Origin: Rehmannia glutinosa
Lineage: Eukaryota; Streptophyta; Magnoliopsida; Lamiales; Orobanchaceae
Direction of reading: 5' to 3'
DNA length: 64,000 nt
NCBI GenBank assembly: GCA_016081115.2
Contig: JABTTQ020003424.1
Location: 434,001 to 498,000, forward strand
The stretch's first letter is position 1. The number at the start of each line of letters is the position of its first letter. The notes beneath the pieces are model-generated. The model made no database searches. It saw only the letters and a list, made by a program, of their open reading frames with translations, and had not been told where the DNA came from. Of the stretch, positions 34,289 through 44,459 are shown in pieces. The position numbers were made by a program, and so were the translations under genes.

Positions 34289-36882
34289 AATCTCAACCTC
34301 AAGATCACATTGCAAACTCCGAAGGACTTAACGAGGCCGATACAAGAAATAATTCCAAAGCTGGTAAATAACTGATTGGTGGTTGTGCAAATTTCATTCA
34401 CCTTTCTGTGGTTCTCTGACTTTTATGTTTCAATGCTTGTACTGGAAAAGTAAAATATGGACACTTCTTTGTCAATAGGTAAGTCAAATAAGCGTGGAAA
34501 AATGAAAAAGAAGAGTCGGTAAGTGGAAAATGAAATATCCTCGAATAAATTGCTGGAAAAGAGAGGAGAAGATGTGCAAGATAAAGTTTATCAGATGTCC
34601 TCAGGGGATGAAGATTATTCAAAAGGAATGAAAAGTATGATCACATGTTTTTCTTATACATATTATAGTGCTTGTGCCTTGGTCAACTTTGTGTTGTTTG
34701 ATGACCATTCTACACTATTTTTCGTGTTCTGAGAGTATACGGGTCTATTTGGAACTTTTAATATAGATATTAATTCCTTTCCTCATCACATGTGATGCTG
34801 AAATCTTTTGCACTTTGTTAGCCTAGAGTTAGACTTGGTCAAAGTAGGTCAGTTCATTTTGGTTTGATTATGATAGCAGCATTTGGTTCTGTGTTGATAT
34901 TAGTGTGTCCTCTAACTCAACCAATTTGAAATATTAAACTTGTTTTGATTGTTTAAAATTGTTTGGTAGCCTATAAATAAATTATTTTGAAATATAAGGA
35001 GAACATAGTAAAAGTTTAGTATGCCTCATAAAGGTATTTAGTAAGTGGGAGCTGGACAAAAGTGGAATAGCTGGAGCTATCTCCTTCCCCACTTGGTTCT
35101 GTAAAAAATCAGGGTACCACAGTTTTAAAAGAAGTTGGAGAATGTTTCTTTTTGCTTTTATTTTTTGAACCAGGTTAAAATTGTCTTTGTTCAGAATGGA
35201 TAACTCAATACCATCAGAGTAGACCTGGCATCAAGGTGCTGCAAGAAAAGATTGATGACTTCATAATGGCCCATGAGGCCCAGGAGGAGCAGGTAGTGTT
35301 TTTGGTCTGAAGTATGCGTCTGTTCTTTAAACCGTAGCTCAATTAATGACCACCTATGATGATTGCTAACTTCTATCTAGAACTGATCGATCAATGTGGA
35401 AATCGTTATTGGTAAGTATGCAACTATTTTAATGCTTGAAATTCGTTCTTTTACAGCCTTTAGTTGGTTGTAATCACCATTAAGTAATTAAAACTAGTTT
35501 TTGGTCGTTCTTCAACCGAGATGGGGCATTTTTGTGGCATTTATATTTACGTAAGAGTTTTGTTTGTTCTTTGTGCATCAAATCATCTTCTATTTCTAGT
35601 TTATCTCATGCAATGCAGGCAAGAGTAGAGAGGGAAGCCCAAGCTGAAGAAGGTGGATGGACAGTAGTTGTGCATCACAAAGGTAGGAAAAAAACAACTG
35701 AAGCTGAAACCGGAATCGCTGTGGGTTCTGTTGCCCAAGCTGCTGTTCTAGACAAGATGGCGAAAAAGAAAACGAAAGAAGTCGGTATAGATTTCTATCG
35801 GTTTCAGAAAAGGGAAGCCCACAGAAATGGTACGTGCTTATTCAGTTGGAAATCATTCATAAACCTTATGTGCATGCTCAATGGTATATTGATATAGTTC
35901 AACTAATGAAGTACATATTATATCATCTAATGTTTAAAAATGAGGCTGCTGATAGGATTATGAGATTTTTTTTATATTTTCTTAATTTTTTTTTTCATCT
36001 CATTTCTCCTTCGTATGAGGTTGCGTCAGGAAGGGCATCCGGCGTAAAACTTTGCCACTTTGCTTTTTGTGTGAATTTGTAGTGTTAACTAATTTTAGAC
36101 AATTAATTGACACTATAAACTTCACACCACCGACCCCACATAGTGGGATAAGGTGCAGTTGATGATGATGATGATGATGATGATGATGCGTTCCTTCTTT
36201 TTTTCCTATATTTGGTCACTGCTTATCTTCTGACTTTTCACTTATGGTAATAGGCATTCAAGAATAATTCTCATGTTGTATTCAACAACAACAACAACAA
36301 CAACAAACTAAGCCTTAATCCCACTACGTGGGGTCGGCTATACGGATCATATCGCGCCATCGTTTACGGTCATAAGCCATATTTTCGTTTATTTCTAGGT
36401 ATAACATGTCTGTGGTAGTAATCTAAAAGGAGGTTTCTTGTTGCAATTATATAATATTTTTACCAGCATTAGAAATCTTTGGATTTGTGAAAAAACTTGA
36501 CTGTATATGCTAGAGCCCGCCACAGTTTAGCACAGATGGAATAGCGATATATTTTTGTCCAGATTTATTTGATGGAAGGAGAAGGCCGGCCCTCATCGCA
36601 TGTTCTTGGCATTTATGCCAAATTTTAAGTGATTTTTTTTCTTGTCATTGTCTTGTCAAATTTCTGAACTAAATTGATTTATGGTGTTCTTGCAATATGT
36701 TCAGATTATACCTTGCTTTCTCAAGTTTTGATAGCTCTTTTATCTGCTACTCTTATTTCCATGTTCGCAACATAACTGATTTTGTGCTGTGTGCAGAGAT
36801 CATGATGCTGCAAAGCAAATTTGAGCAGGATAAAATGCGGATACAACAAATGAGAGCTGCAAGGAAATTCCGTCCCTATTAA
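34289..36882 (+). CDS. RRP7: Ribosomal RNA-processing protein 7 homolog, C-terminal half (exons 4-8)
   Basis: Exons 34289-34363, 34479-34634, 35195-35292, 35619-35829 and 36797-36882 (stop TAA 36880-36882) splice in frame at GT-AG sites. The product is clearly the conserved RRP7 C-terminal domain: DEDYSKGMK, KWITQYHQSRPGIKVLQEK, GGWTVVVHHKGRKKTTEAE, VGIDFYRFQKREA and the signature end MRIQQMRAARKFRPY. The domain binds the pre-rRNA/UtpC-type complex in small-subunit assembly. The first exon begins in phase 1, matching the end of exon 3 at 5424. With exons 1-3 the total is 948 nt (315 codons plus stop). Exon 5, using its best acceptor, meets an in-frame TAA at 34520-34522; using AG at 34522-34523 the frame stays open. 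The first in-frame ATG after the stop is 34595, giving 144 residues that keep the C-terminal domain. Confidence 0.85.
36015..36190 (+). mobile_element. SINE in RRP7 intron 7, plus strand
   Basis: Contains GCGTCAGGAAGGGCATCCGG and then CCGACCCCACATAGTGGGAT, the 3' region of Au/TS-like plant SINEs, ending in (GAT)n. The 5' head with A and B boxes is not clear. Confidence 0.62.
36281..36400 (-). mobile_element. SINE 3' end in RRP7 intron 7, minus strand
   Basis: Reverse complement holds CCGACCCCACGTAGTGGGAT followed by TTAAGGCTTAG and (TTG)n, the same SINE 3' end in opposite orientation to the copy at 36015-36190. The (CAA)n at 36283-36306 is the tail. Confidence 0.62.
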
Positions 36883-37299
36883 TTGCGGTTCTGGACGTTA
36901 TTTCAGAACACTTGTTTGCAGTTCATCTAAATACACATGTGCCATCCTGGATCTTATTTTGTTTCTTCCCTATACACCGTAACTCACATTGACATATCAG
37001 ACGCTCACGTTCAATTCGAAATGTCTGTTTACTGTCATTTTGCCGCTTAATTATTCTGTACACTTGTATTTCAAGATGAGTTGTAGATGTGAAATTGTAC
37101 TGCAAATTAATTTCAAAGGCATAAATTAAGATAACACCAGGAAATAGCTTGTAAGTGTGGTCTTTTCGCTCTTCAGATGAAAATGGATTCTTACATTGTT
37201 GTTGACTTGTCGTATACTAGTCTAATACGACGTTCTCAAGACCCAGATCAATATGTCTGTAAAATTGCTCCAGTAATGTTTCAGAGTATTGTTAAGCGT
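36883..37299 (+). other. RRP7 3' untranslated region and flank
   Basis: Follows the RRP7 stop. No other gene seen; a short ORF on the minus strand (36923-37105) looks like chance. Confidence 0.5.
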
Positions 37300-37308
37300 T
37301 TAGCGAAA

Positions 37309-37517
37309 CACAAAAAACTTATGTGAGACGGTGAAATTTCGTGAGACCGTGAGATGGTGATACTTTTAGTGTAAAAACTGATACCTTTAGTGTAAAAAGT
37401 GATACTTGTCGAAATACACTAATTCCAGTTTATTTTGAGAAGTATCACTTTTGATATTAAAAGTATCATTGTTTACTCTAAAAGTATCGTCTCACGCGTC
37501 TCGCAAGAGACCTTTTG
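37309..37517. mobile_element. Small MULE-type MITE with 9-bp target-site duplication
   Basis: TTAGCGAAA flanks it (37300-37308 and 37518-37526). The ends carry GTGAGACGG and its complement. The interior repeats GATACTTTTAGTGTAAAAA, the same AAAAGTATC motif seen in the MULE at 17072-18885. Confidence 0.78.
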
Positions 37518-37890
37518 TTAGCGAAAATGCAGTTTAATTGCCAAGTGCAATAAAAAAAATCTAAAAGCCATAAATTTCCACGTCTATATTGATTTCTTGA
37601 TCACTTTTCCAAGATCTCTTCTAAAAATATGTAACAAACAAAATGGGAATTGTTCATTTAAATGTCCATTTTAACTGAGTTTCAAACATACTTTTAGTTA
37701 AATAACTTGGACGTTCTCCAGACCTTGAATTAATTATGTCAAGATTGACGGATAATCTAACAGCCGTACAATTAGAGTGGGGCACTCTGGAAACGCATGT
37801 TGCATTCTGTTTCTTACACGTCCAAACAAAGATCATAGGTCAATTGAAATTCCAGCTAGTCAAATTGTCACTTTAAATATAATTTTTTTA

Positions 37891-40099
37891 GGAAAAATAT
37901 GATTTCTAGTCATGTAAGTTGAATCTTTTTGAGATTAGTCCTCTAAGTTGTCACACCTTCATGTTTTAGTCTTTCAATTTTCAAATTTCTAGATATTTAG
38001 TCATTTAACTTAACAATTTTACTTTTGGTCCTATAACTTAGCATATTTTAGAAATTTAGTCTTATAACTTTTTTTAGAGGAATTTAGTCTTATAACTTAA
38101 CAGTAGTTAAATTTAATTAATTTATTAAAATGTTATTTTTTAATTAAATTTTATTTTTAAATGCCACTTGCACCAAGTCCACTTGAAGGTTATGTAAGTC
38201 CAAGTGACTACAATAATCTAGAGGGGGTGAATAGATTATCCCGGTTTTTGATTTTGCCCTCTTTTTCAAAAGACTCAAGCAAAGATGAAATGCTAAATGC
38301 GGAAAGTAAATAGCACACGTCGATTTATAGTAGTTCAACCCACCTAGGCCTAATCTACTACCACCCCAATTATATCAGGGATGGATTTCAAAAAAGAAAA
38401 AGGATTTTATTAATTTACCAAAAATTAATACAACACCTCGAGGATTACCACAACCCTCTTTCACCACCTTGAGGATTACCACAATCCTCTTACAACACCT
38501 GAGGATTACCACAACCCTCTTACGACACCTTTGAAAGTTACCACAACCTTCAAACACCTATCACCTAGATCACCCAAGTGTATTCTTACCACAAGAATAC
38601 TCACAAGGATGTCTTGTGTTGAATGATGACCAAAATCAAGATTACAACTCAATAATGATTGATACAATATGAGTACAAGTGTAATCAAGAATTGAAAGCC
38701 TAGACCTCAAATAAGTGCAAGTGAAAGTGCTTAAGGCTAATACAACAAGATATATAAAAGTGTTTGCTCAATGCTCTTTTGCTTGTAATAAGTGTTGTAT
38801 CTTGTTGCTTGAATGAAGCCTCTATTTATAGGAGAGGACTTGGCTTTCATTTCCGGACATAGGCTCCTCCTTGGGGAGTGATTTCTTTCGCAAAAGAAAC
38901 CATTTAAAATGATCAATATAGTTGTTAGAAACCAATCCCACAAAATAGGGAAAAGTTGTGCAAAACGCAAGCGGATAGTTTTTGATAAAATACGGGTTCG
39001 ACCGGTCGCGCAGAGATAAGATTGAAATTAAATTCTGCGAATTTTTACAGAGGGGACCGGTCGAAGGGGGGAACGGCCGGCCGCCTTAGTGTGACCGGTT
39101 TCTTAACGATTTTAAACAGAGAAGTCGGAACAAAAATCCAACTTGCGCAGTGCAGTCGCCGTCGTTTCGACGCACCGGCCGCCCACCTGGTCGACCGGTC
39201 ACCCGCCTGTTTTTCTTACGCCCCATTTTTTCTCTTTCTCGACTCAACTCAGTGCGGGTTGCTGGATAGAGCGGCCAGGTCGAGCTGAAACAAATGTGTT
39301 GTCCAATGTTTTATTGAAAATAAACTTCAAGAAATACTCCAGAAAAATAGTAAAAACATTTTAAGTTGATCGGAAGTATTTAGACAACATTTAGGGACAT
39401 AGTTTTGGTTTGAAAACATGTTTGAACAAAATCGAATATAATCATCAAAATCATAAAAACATTTATCTAACAGGTTATTGTGAAAAAAGAAACGTAAAAA
39501 TATAAAAGAAGGAAAAAAAATTAAATTTTATTTTTAAAATTGAATAATTTAAATTAACAGTTAACTTTTTAAAAAATGATTATTTATTTTTAATTTAATT
39601 AATTTTTTAATAACATTTCAAGCTTTAAACTTTTAAATCTTCTGAAATAAATGCATCTTGTACACTAGTCCGGATCCATTTCTTGGAGGTAATTCTTCTC
39701 ACCAATGGTTAATTGCATAAATATCATAATTATTCTTAATTTACTAATTTGATGTAATTATTTTAATTTTCCTAAAATTCGTTAACTGTTTTAGAAATTT
39801 CAATTATTAAATTTAATTTTTTTATTAATCAAATTAATTTAATTTTTAATCGCTTTTATAATTTAATTAATTTTCAAAATTTGAAATTTAATTACTTTAC
39901 TTTTGGTCCTTTAAAAAAATGTGAGTGTGGGTACTATTGCTAAATTATAAGACTAAATTCCTAAAAATATTTTAAGTTGAAGGACCAAAAGTAAAATTAT
40001 TAAGTTAAAGAACTGAATACTATTCTAGAATGTTTGAAAGTTAACGGCCTAAATATCTAAAAAGGATCCAACTTACTAGACTAAAATTCTTATTTTCCC
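37891..40099. mobile_element. Long-TIR MULE, right copy, complete
   Basis: ATTTTTTTA at 37882-37890 and 40100-40108 is a 9-bp target duplication. Ends GGAAAAATATGATTTCTAG and TTCTTATTTTCCC are inverted, with arms of about 200 bp. Without the solo LTR it is about 0.92 kb. No coding capacity. Confidence 0.72.
38193..39472 (-). mobile_element. Solo LTR related to the SIRE-like element
   Basis: 1280 bp, TGTAAGTCC...TATCTAACA, flanked by GGTTA (38188-38192, 39473-39477). It shares the GATTACCACAA repeats, TATA position and CGACCGGTCG cluster with 19718-21209 but is clearly diverged. A solo LTR arises by recombination between the two LTRs of a full element. Confidence 0.85.
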
Positions 40100-40108
40100 A
40101 TTTTTTTA

Positions 40109-40802
40109 ATAATCCTATATGCTTTACTTATTTCAAACAGAAAACGTATAAATCAGATGCACAACCAAATTTGATAAAAATGCATGAACTCATCCCCAAA
40201 AGAAGATAAACAATTCATAATATAGCAACCTCAAATTTATTCCAAACATAAATGAGCTTTTTAATCCATAAACAAATTCTACTCGAAACAAATGAAGACA
40301 ACCAATATATTTATTCATAGTCCAACACTAGAAATAAAAACAAAATTAAACACAAAGCAAAACAGTAAAAAAATATCCAAATCACATTTGACAAATTCGT
40401 TTCTTGTCAACTTCCTCATCCTCATTCTCACTCCAACAGTATTGGAGAGTCGACCTCGGGGACCCACAACCCCTCGTGCTAATGAAGGCTGCATTAATTG
40501 AACCCCATTGCCAAGAGCCTCACAACTAATTCCTCCACAGCCACAGGCATATCCCATAATATCCATACCAAATTTCGAATCAAGCTCTTTCGAATCAAGC
40601 TCTTTCTCAACTTCAGCATTCTTTAATGAAGAGACAATGGTGCATTCTGTTGGGCTCAGTATTTCATCCAATTGGGCTTTGGATAAAGATCGGAGACCTA
40701 GACTAGCAGGATCAGAAAATATTGTGGTCTCGAAAAACGAAATCTCAAGCCTATTCTACTGAACCACTAGAAGTGGTTAATAATTGCACAGCTTGATGGG
40801 TA
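40109..40802 (-). other. 3' flank of the small-peptide gene with an unrecognised ORF
   Basis: A 118-codon minus-strand frame (40315-40671) starts MDEILSPTECTIVSSLKNA, has a CGCGG cluster and a direct repeat KELDSKELDSK, and ends in a hydrophobic stretch. I do not recognise it. It lies directly downstream of the small-peptide gene on the same strand, so it may be part of its 3' untranslated region or a separate gene. Confidence 0.3.
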
Positions 40803-41051
40803 TCAGGATGGCTTGCGAGCGCACTACAATAAAAGAAAGACATTGGTAAATACAAATTGTATGATCGTTAAAGCAAATCAACTCAAAATCATATTGGCAA
40901 ATAAAAGTAAACTCACGTTGGAGTAGGGGCGAGACTTGAATTTCTTGATTCCTCTCCGTGGTCGTATGTCTTCAATGCTGTATCCAAGGGGAGCTTCGTA
41001 GGATAAGGATTTACTACTACTGGACTTCTTCTTCCCACCTTTTGACTCCAT
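40803..41051 (-). CDS. Conserved 51-residue plant peptide of unknown function
   Basis: Exon 40917-41051 encodes MESKGGKKKSSSSKSLSYEA, then PLGYSIEDIRPRRGIKKF and KSRPYSN. A GTGAGT donor ends it after a full codon. The next exon, 40803-40823, reads CARKPS and stop after a TAG acceptor. From memory, small plant proteins of this type (a GGKKKSSSS start, YEAPLGYSIED in the middle, CARKPS at the end) are conserved across angiosperms with no assigned function. An upstream in-frame ATG at 41063 would add four residues; I prefer 41051 because relatives start at M(D/E)xKGGKK. There is no signal peptide or membrane segment; it is basic and soluble. Leader exons extend to about 42988. Confidence 0.75.
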
Positions 41052-41069
41052 TAGCTCATTCAATTCTCC

Positions 41070-42118
41070 CTGCCAAACATAAAATGAGATCGATCAGACC
41101 AGACGGAAAATCAATACATTGAACTTATCAAGGGTATGAACAGGGATGTAATAGTACCACTCTAAAACTCACAAAACAACTGGAGTTGATAAATCAAATA
41201 ATTTTAGACAACACAAAAGGAATATAGCCCACAACTGAAATAAGTTAATGGAATGTCAGGATACGATAATAAACTCCACAAGGGTTTTATTCCAATCCTA
41301 TCCTAGGTTGTTTTGTTAATAATGTTGATTCATTCCACTAGGGTGTGAAACAATGCAACAAGTAAAAATGAGAAACAAGGAAAGTTAGTTGATAATCAAA
41401 TATCTTTTGACAACACAAATGAATATATCCCACAATTGAAACAAGTGAATGGAAGGGGGGAAAGGCAAAAATGTCTGGATAGTATAGTACATGACATTAC
41501 CCTTTGTAGTAAGGTAGAAGGTGCAAATATATGCCAATGAAGAGCATATTGAAGCATGAGATAAAAATGGTTAATAATTATAATTTACCCCTGGTATAAC
41601 ACAAAATGTTTACCAAAAGACAAATAATAAGGAAAACAGGAATATCCTCTACAAGAGAAAGGTCAATCAGACTACGCATCTTTTTCACAAAAATGCAAAC
41701 CAACTCCCTGCACAATTCACCATGTATTTTATAAGAAAAACACTAATAAATATCCCCACTGTGTTTTCATTCAATTTTTTTTTTGTCTATACCGCCCTCT
41801 TTTCATTGGTATTTTTTCCTTTTTCTTTTTCCCATCTTTCTTAGCCTTCTGTCCATTCTCTATGCTTTCCAAGTTTCCCTTTTTTCACATTCTTTCCAGA
41901 TCCCTCCCCCCCCCCCAAGTGCCATCCGGCCCAACCCCAACCATAATACTAATGGCCTTCCATCCAGAAGAAACACCCAACCCTTACCCACCCACTCCCG
42001 ACCCAACAATAGGCCACAAGCCACCCGAACCCAACATTATCTATAAACATATCTCAATATATATGAATGTATTTTATTGCAGATAAAATCAAGAATTATA
42101 AAGTATCATCTGTGGACC
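41070..42118. other. Intron of the small-peptide gene; no other gene seen
   Basis: AT-rich sequence with a C-rich run at about 41905-41917. The proline-rich plus-strand frames at 41783-42086 are low-complexity and unlikely to be genes. Confidence 0.4.
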
Positions 42119-42524
42119 CAGTGGCGAATGCAGGATTCCGACTCTGGGGGCGGAAAACGGACCGAGTTTATAAATTTATACTATGCGAATTTTTTTTTCA
42201 TATACTAACCATAATTAATGGTTTTTTATATTGTAAAAGACAACTATTTGAAGTTTTTATTAAATTTTTTTTGGGGGAGGGGGGGGGGAATTTGTAAATT
42301 AATTCATTTAATTTACCTTTTAAAAAATAATTTGGAAAACTTTTTGGGGAGAAATTTTTTTGAAACTTTTGTGGGGTGGAATTTTTTTGGAAAATTTGGG
42401 GGAGGGGGCAATTGTAAATTATTTCATTTATTTTACCTTTTAAATAATAATTTAGAAAACTTTTGGGGGGAAATTTTTTTTTTGAAAATTTGGGGGGCAT
42501 TGGTACCCCCTTGGGTCCGCCGTC
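42119..42524. mobile_element. Probable hAT-like MITE with internal tandem repeat
   Basis: Starts CAGTGGCGAATGCAGGA and ends CCCTTGGGTCCGCCGTC; flanks GTGGACC on both sides could be the target duplication. Inside, a unit of about 125 bp (TTTGTAAATTAATTCATTTA...GGGGAAATTTTTTT) is repeated twice. Confidence 0.45.
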
Positions 42525-42702
42525 AGTGGACCGTTCAAGCAAGATCTACGATCTATTATAAACAATGAGTATAATTAACTATAATTTATCACAATATCCA
42601 AGAGAAAAAAAACATACATGCCTACAAACGTATATGACTGTGTGCGTAATAACATAACGCCTATAAAAACAAAAAACAAAAATAGAGATTGCAGTAACTC
42701 AC

Positions 42703-43025
42703 AGGTTTAACGATAAATATACGAAGAACAACAACAACCGATGACGATTTACTTTCTCGCAAGAAGCTTCAACAATCAAATCCTAAAAATTCAAATAAAA
42801 CCAGAATCTCATCAACACATCAGTACCATACATAAACAAAGAACAGAGATCAAAACAAAAAATTGAAAAAACAAGCGACCCACGAAACTTACAGATCGAA
42901 GCTACAATGGATTCGAAAACCAAAACAAACCCTAGCCGAATATCAATTTAGAGAAAATTGAGAGAATAATAAAGAGATATTTCTGTGTGGATGAAAAATA
43001 TGAGGAGGAGCGGGGCTCTTAAATA
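42703..43025 (-). promoter_or_regulatory. Promoter and leader exons of the small-peptide gene
   Basis: Minus-strand TATTTAAG at 43018-43025 is a TATA-like box. A first leader exon (about 42988 to 42893) ends at a GTAAGT donor, and a second (42782-42703) lies between a TTTTTAG acceptor and a GTGAGT donor. The coding exon starts at 41069 after GGCAG. The first leader carries the complement of AAACCCTA (42927-42934). Exon limits are by splice signals only. Confidence 0.5.
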
Positions 43026-43300
43026 GGCAACAGATGCAGCGAAGTAGAAGGGTGAGTTTGCCACGTCTTTTTGGTACAATTACGATATTGCCCTCCACGT
43101 ATCTGCTCCTCTGATTTTCGGTCCACTAATATACGGTAGACCCCTACTTCGTGGGCCACGGTCCTGGGAAATGTTTTATGGTGGGATTTCGTTCTTTTTT
43201 TCTTTTTTTTTTCTTGAAAGTTTTAATAAAGGAGTATTCTGAAATAAATAAATAAAGTATTTGAGTGTGAAATAATGTAAAGATGAAATAATAGATATAA

Positions 43301-43566
43301 GGTATAATTACAAATATCCCACTAAGATTTGAGCTAATTACAAAAAATCCAAAATATTTTAAAATTAAGAAAGAAATCATCAGTCTTGATTATATATTCT
43401 ATTTAAGGAGAGATTCTTGTAATATTTTTATAAATGTTAATGAGTGTTTTTGAAATACTTTTGCATTCATCGAATCAAATTTCAATATATTTTTTTGCAA
43501 TTTTTAAAAATCTCTAGTTTTTTTATAATTGGGCCAAACCTTAGGGTTGATATTGTAATTATCCTT
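43301..43566. mobile_element. MITE (family member 2, same family as 15440-15720)
   Basis: Ends GGTATAATTACAAATA and TATTGTAATTATCC are inverted, and the interior follows the order of the first member. More diverged. Confidence 0.55.
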
Positions 43567-43657
43567 AATTATAATAATGTGTGATACTTTCTAGTGAAAC
43601 TATAATTGTACGTGATTTGTAATTAATGGTTGAAAAAAATGATAATTAGTGAAAAGT

Positions 43658-43873
43658 ACTTCATCCGTCTCAAATATATAGTATAGTTTTACTTTTCACA
43701 CAGATTAAGAAAAATATTGAAAACTACAAATATGTTAAATATTTACTTGGTCAATAAATAGTGTAAATCATAAAATGTATATTAATTAGGGTTATAATAA
43801 TAAAAGAATATAAAAAGTACTATTAATTATAGAAAGTGACTATATATTTGGGATATCTCAAAAAGGAATAGTG
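43658..43873. mobile_element. Stowaway-like MITE
   Basis: ACTTCATCCGTCTCAAATAT at the left and ATATTTGGGATATCTC...AGTG at the right are inverted. The CTYCRTCCGTCYC style matches Stowaway/mariner MITEs. Confidence 0.5.
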
Positions 43874-44454
43874 GAATATATATATGAGACGGTATTTTAT
43901 GATGTGAAAGTATTATATTACCAAATAATTCATGATTTATAAACTCTTAAAACTACTTATTAAATATTTTAAAAATGTTATAAACTGAGCCAAATATTTC
44001 ACGGTAAATTGACTTTGGAAAATTAGGGACAGAGAAAAATGGTCACGTGATTACTGTCCTCCAAAAATGTGTGGTTCCGAAATACTGCTAAAGACTAGGG
44101 GCTGGGGTTGATTAGGGGCCCACCGACAACCTAGATTATAAATGATAGCCGTGGCCCGTAAACCTAGATTCACATGTCAACAAATATGTTTAATTAAATG
44201 ATATCCAATAACACTAAATGATTGCCAACTTTTATCTTTTGACTGAATAAGAAAAAATATCGAATGGAAAAAAATTGAAAATTTACCAAAAAATTAACCC
44301 ATCAATGTGGGCACGATTTGCAAAAAAAAAATGGTAACTTTCAAAAACTCTCAGTTTCTATAATTTGGTTGACAAAAGTTGAAAAATTACCGAAAATCAA
44401 TGTACACACAATTCCAATAAAATCAGCTATTTTGGAAACTAATTATGTTTATAC
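43874..44454. other. AT-rich intergenic sequence
   Basis: No gene or paired repeat recognised. Confidence 0.4.
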
Positions 44455-44459
44455 GAACA

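Larger units (their letters stand above)
37685..40099. repeat. Segmental duplication, right copy
   Basis: Partner of 17028-17071, 18886-19712 and 27621-27750. It lacks the 17072-18885 MULE and the SIRE-like element, so it shows the corresponding unoccupied sites. It has its own solo LTR insertion. Confidence 0.8.

Noticed and set aside
39022..39364. Overlapping plus-strand frames
   Set aside because: They lie in the solo LTR, over the CGACCGGTCG cluster.
41783..42086. Proline-rich frames
   Set aside because: Low-complexity C-rich intronic sequence with no splice or homology support.
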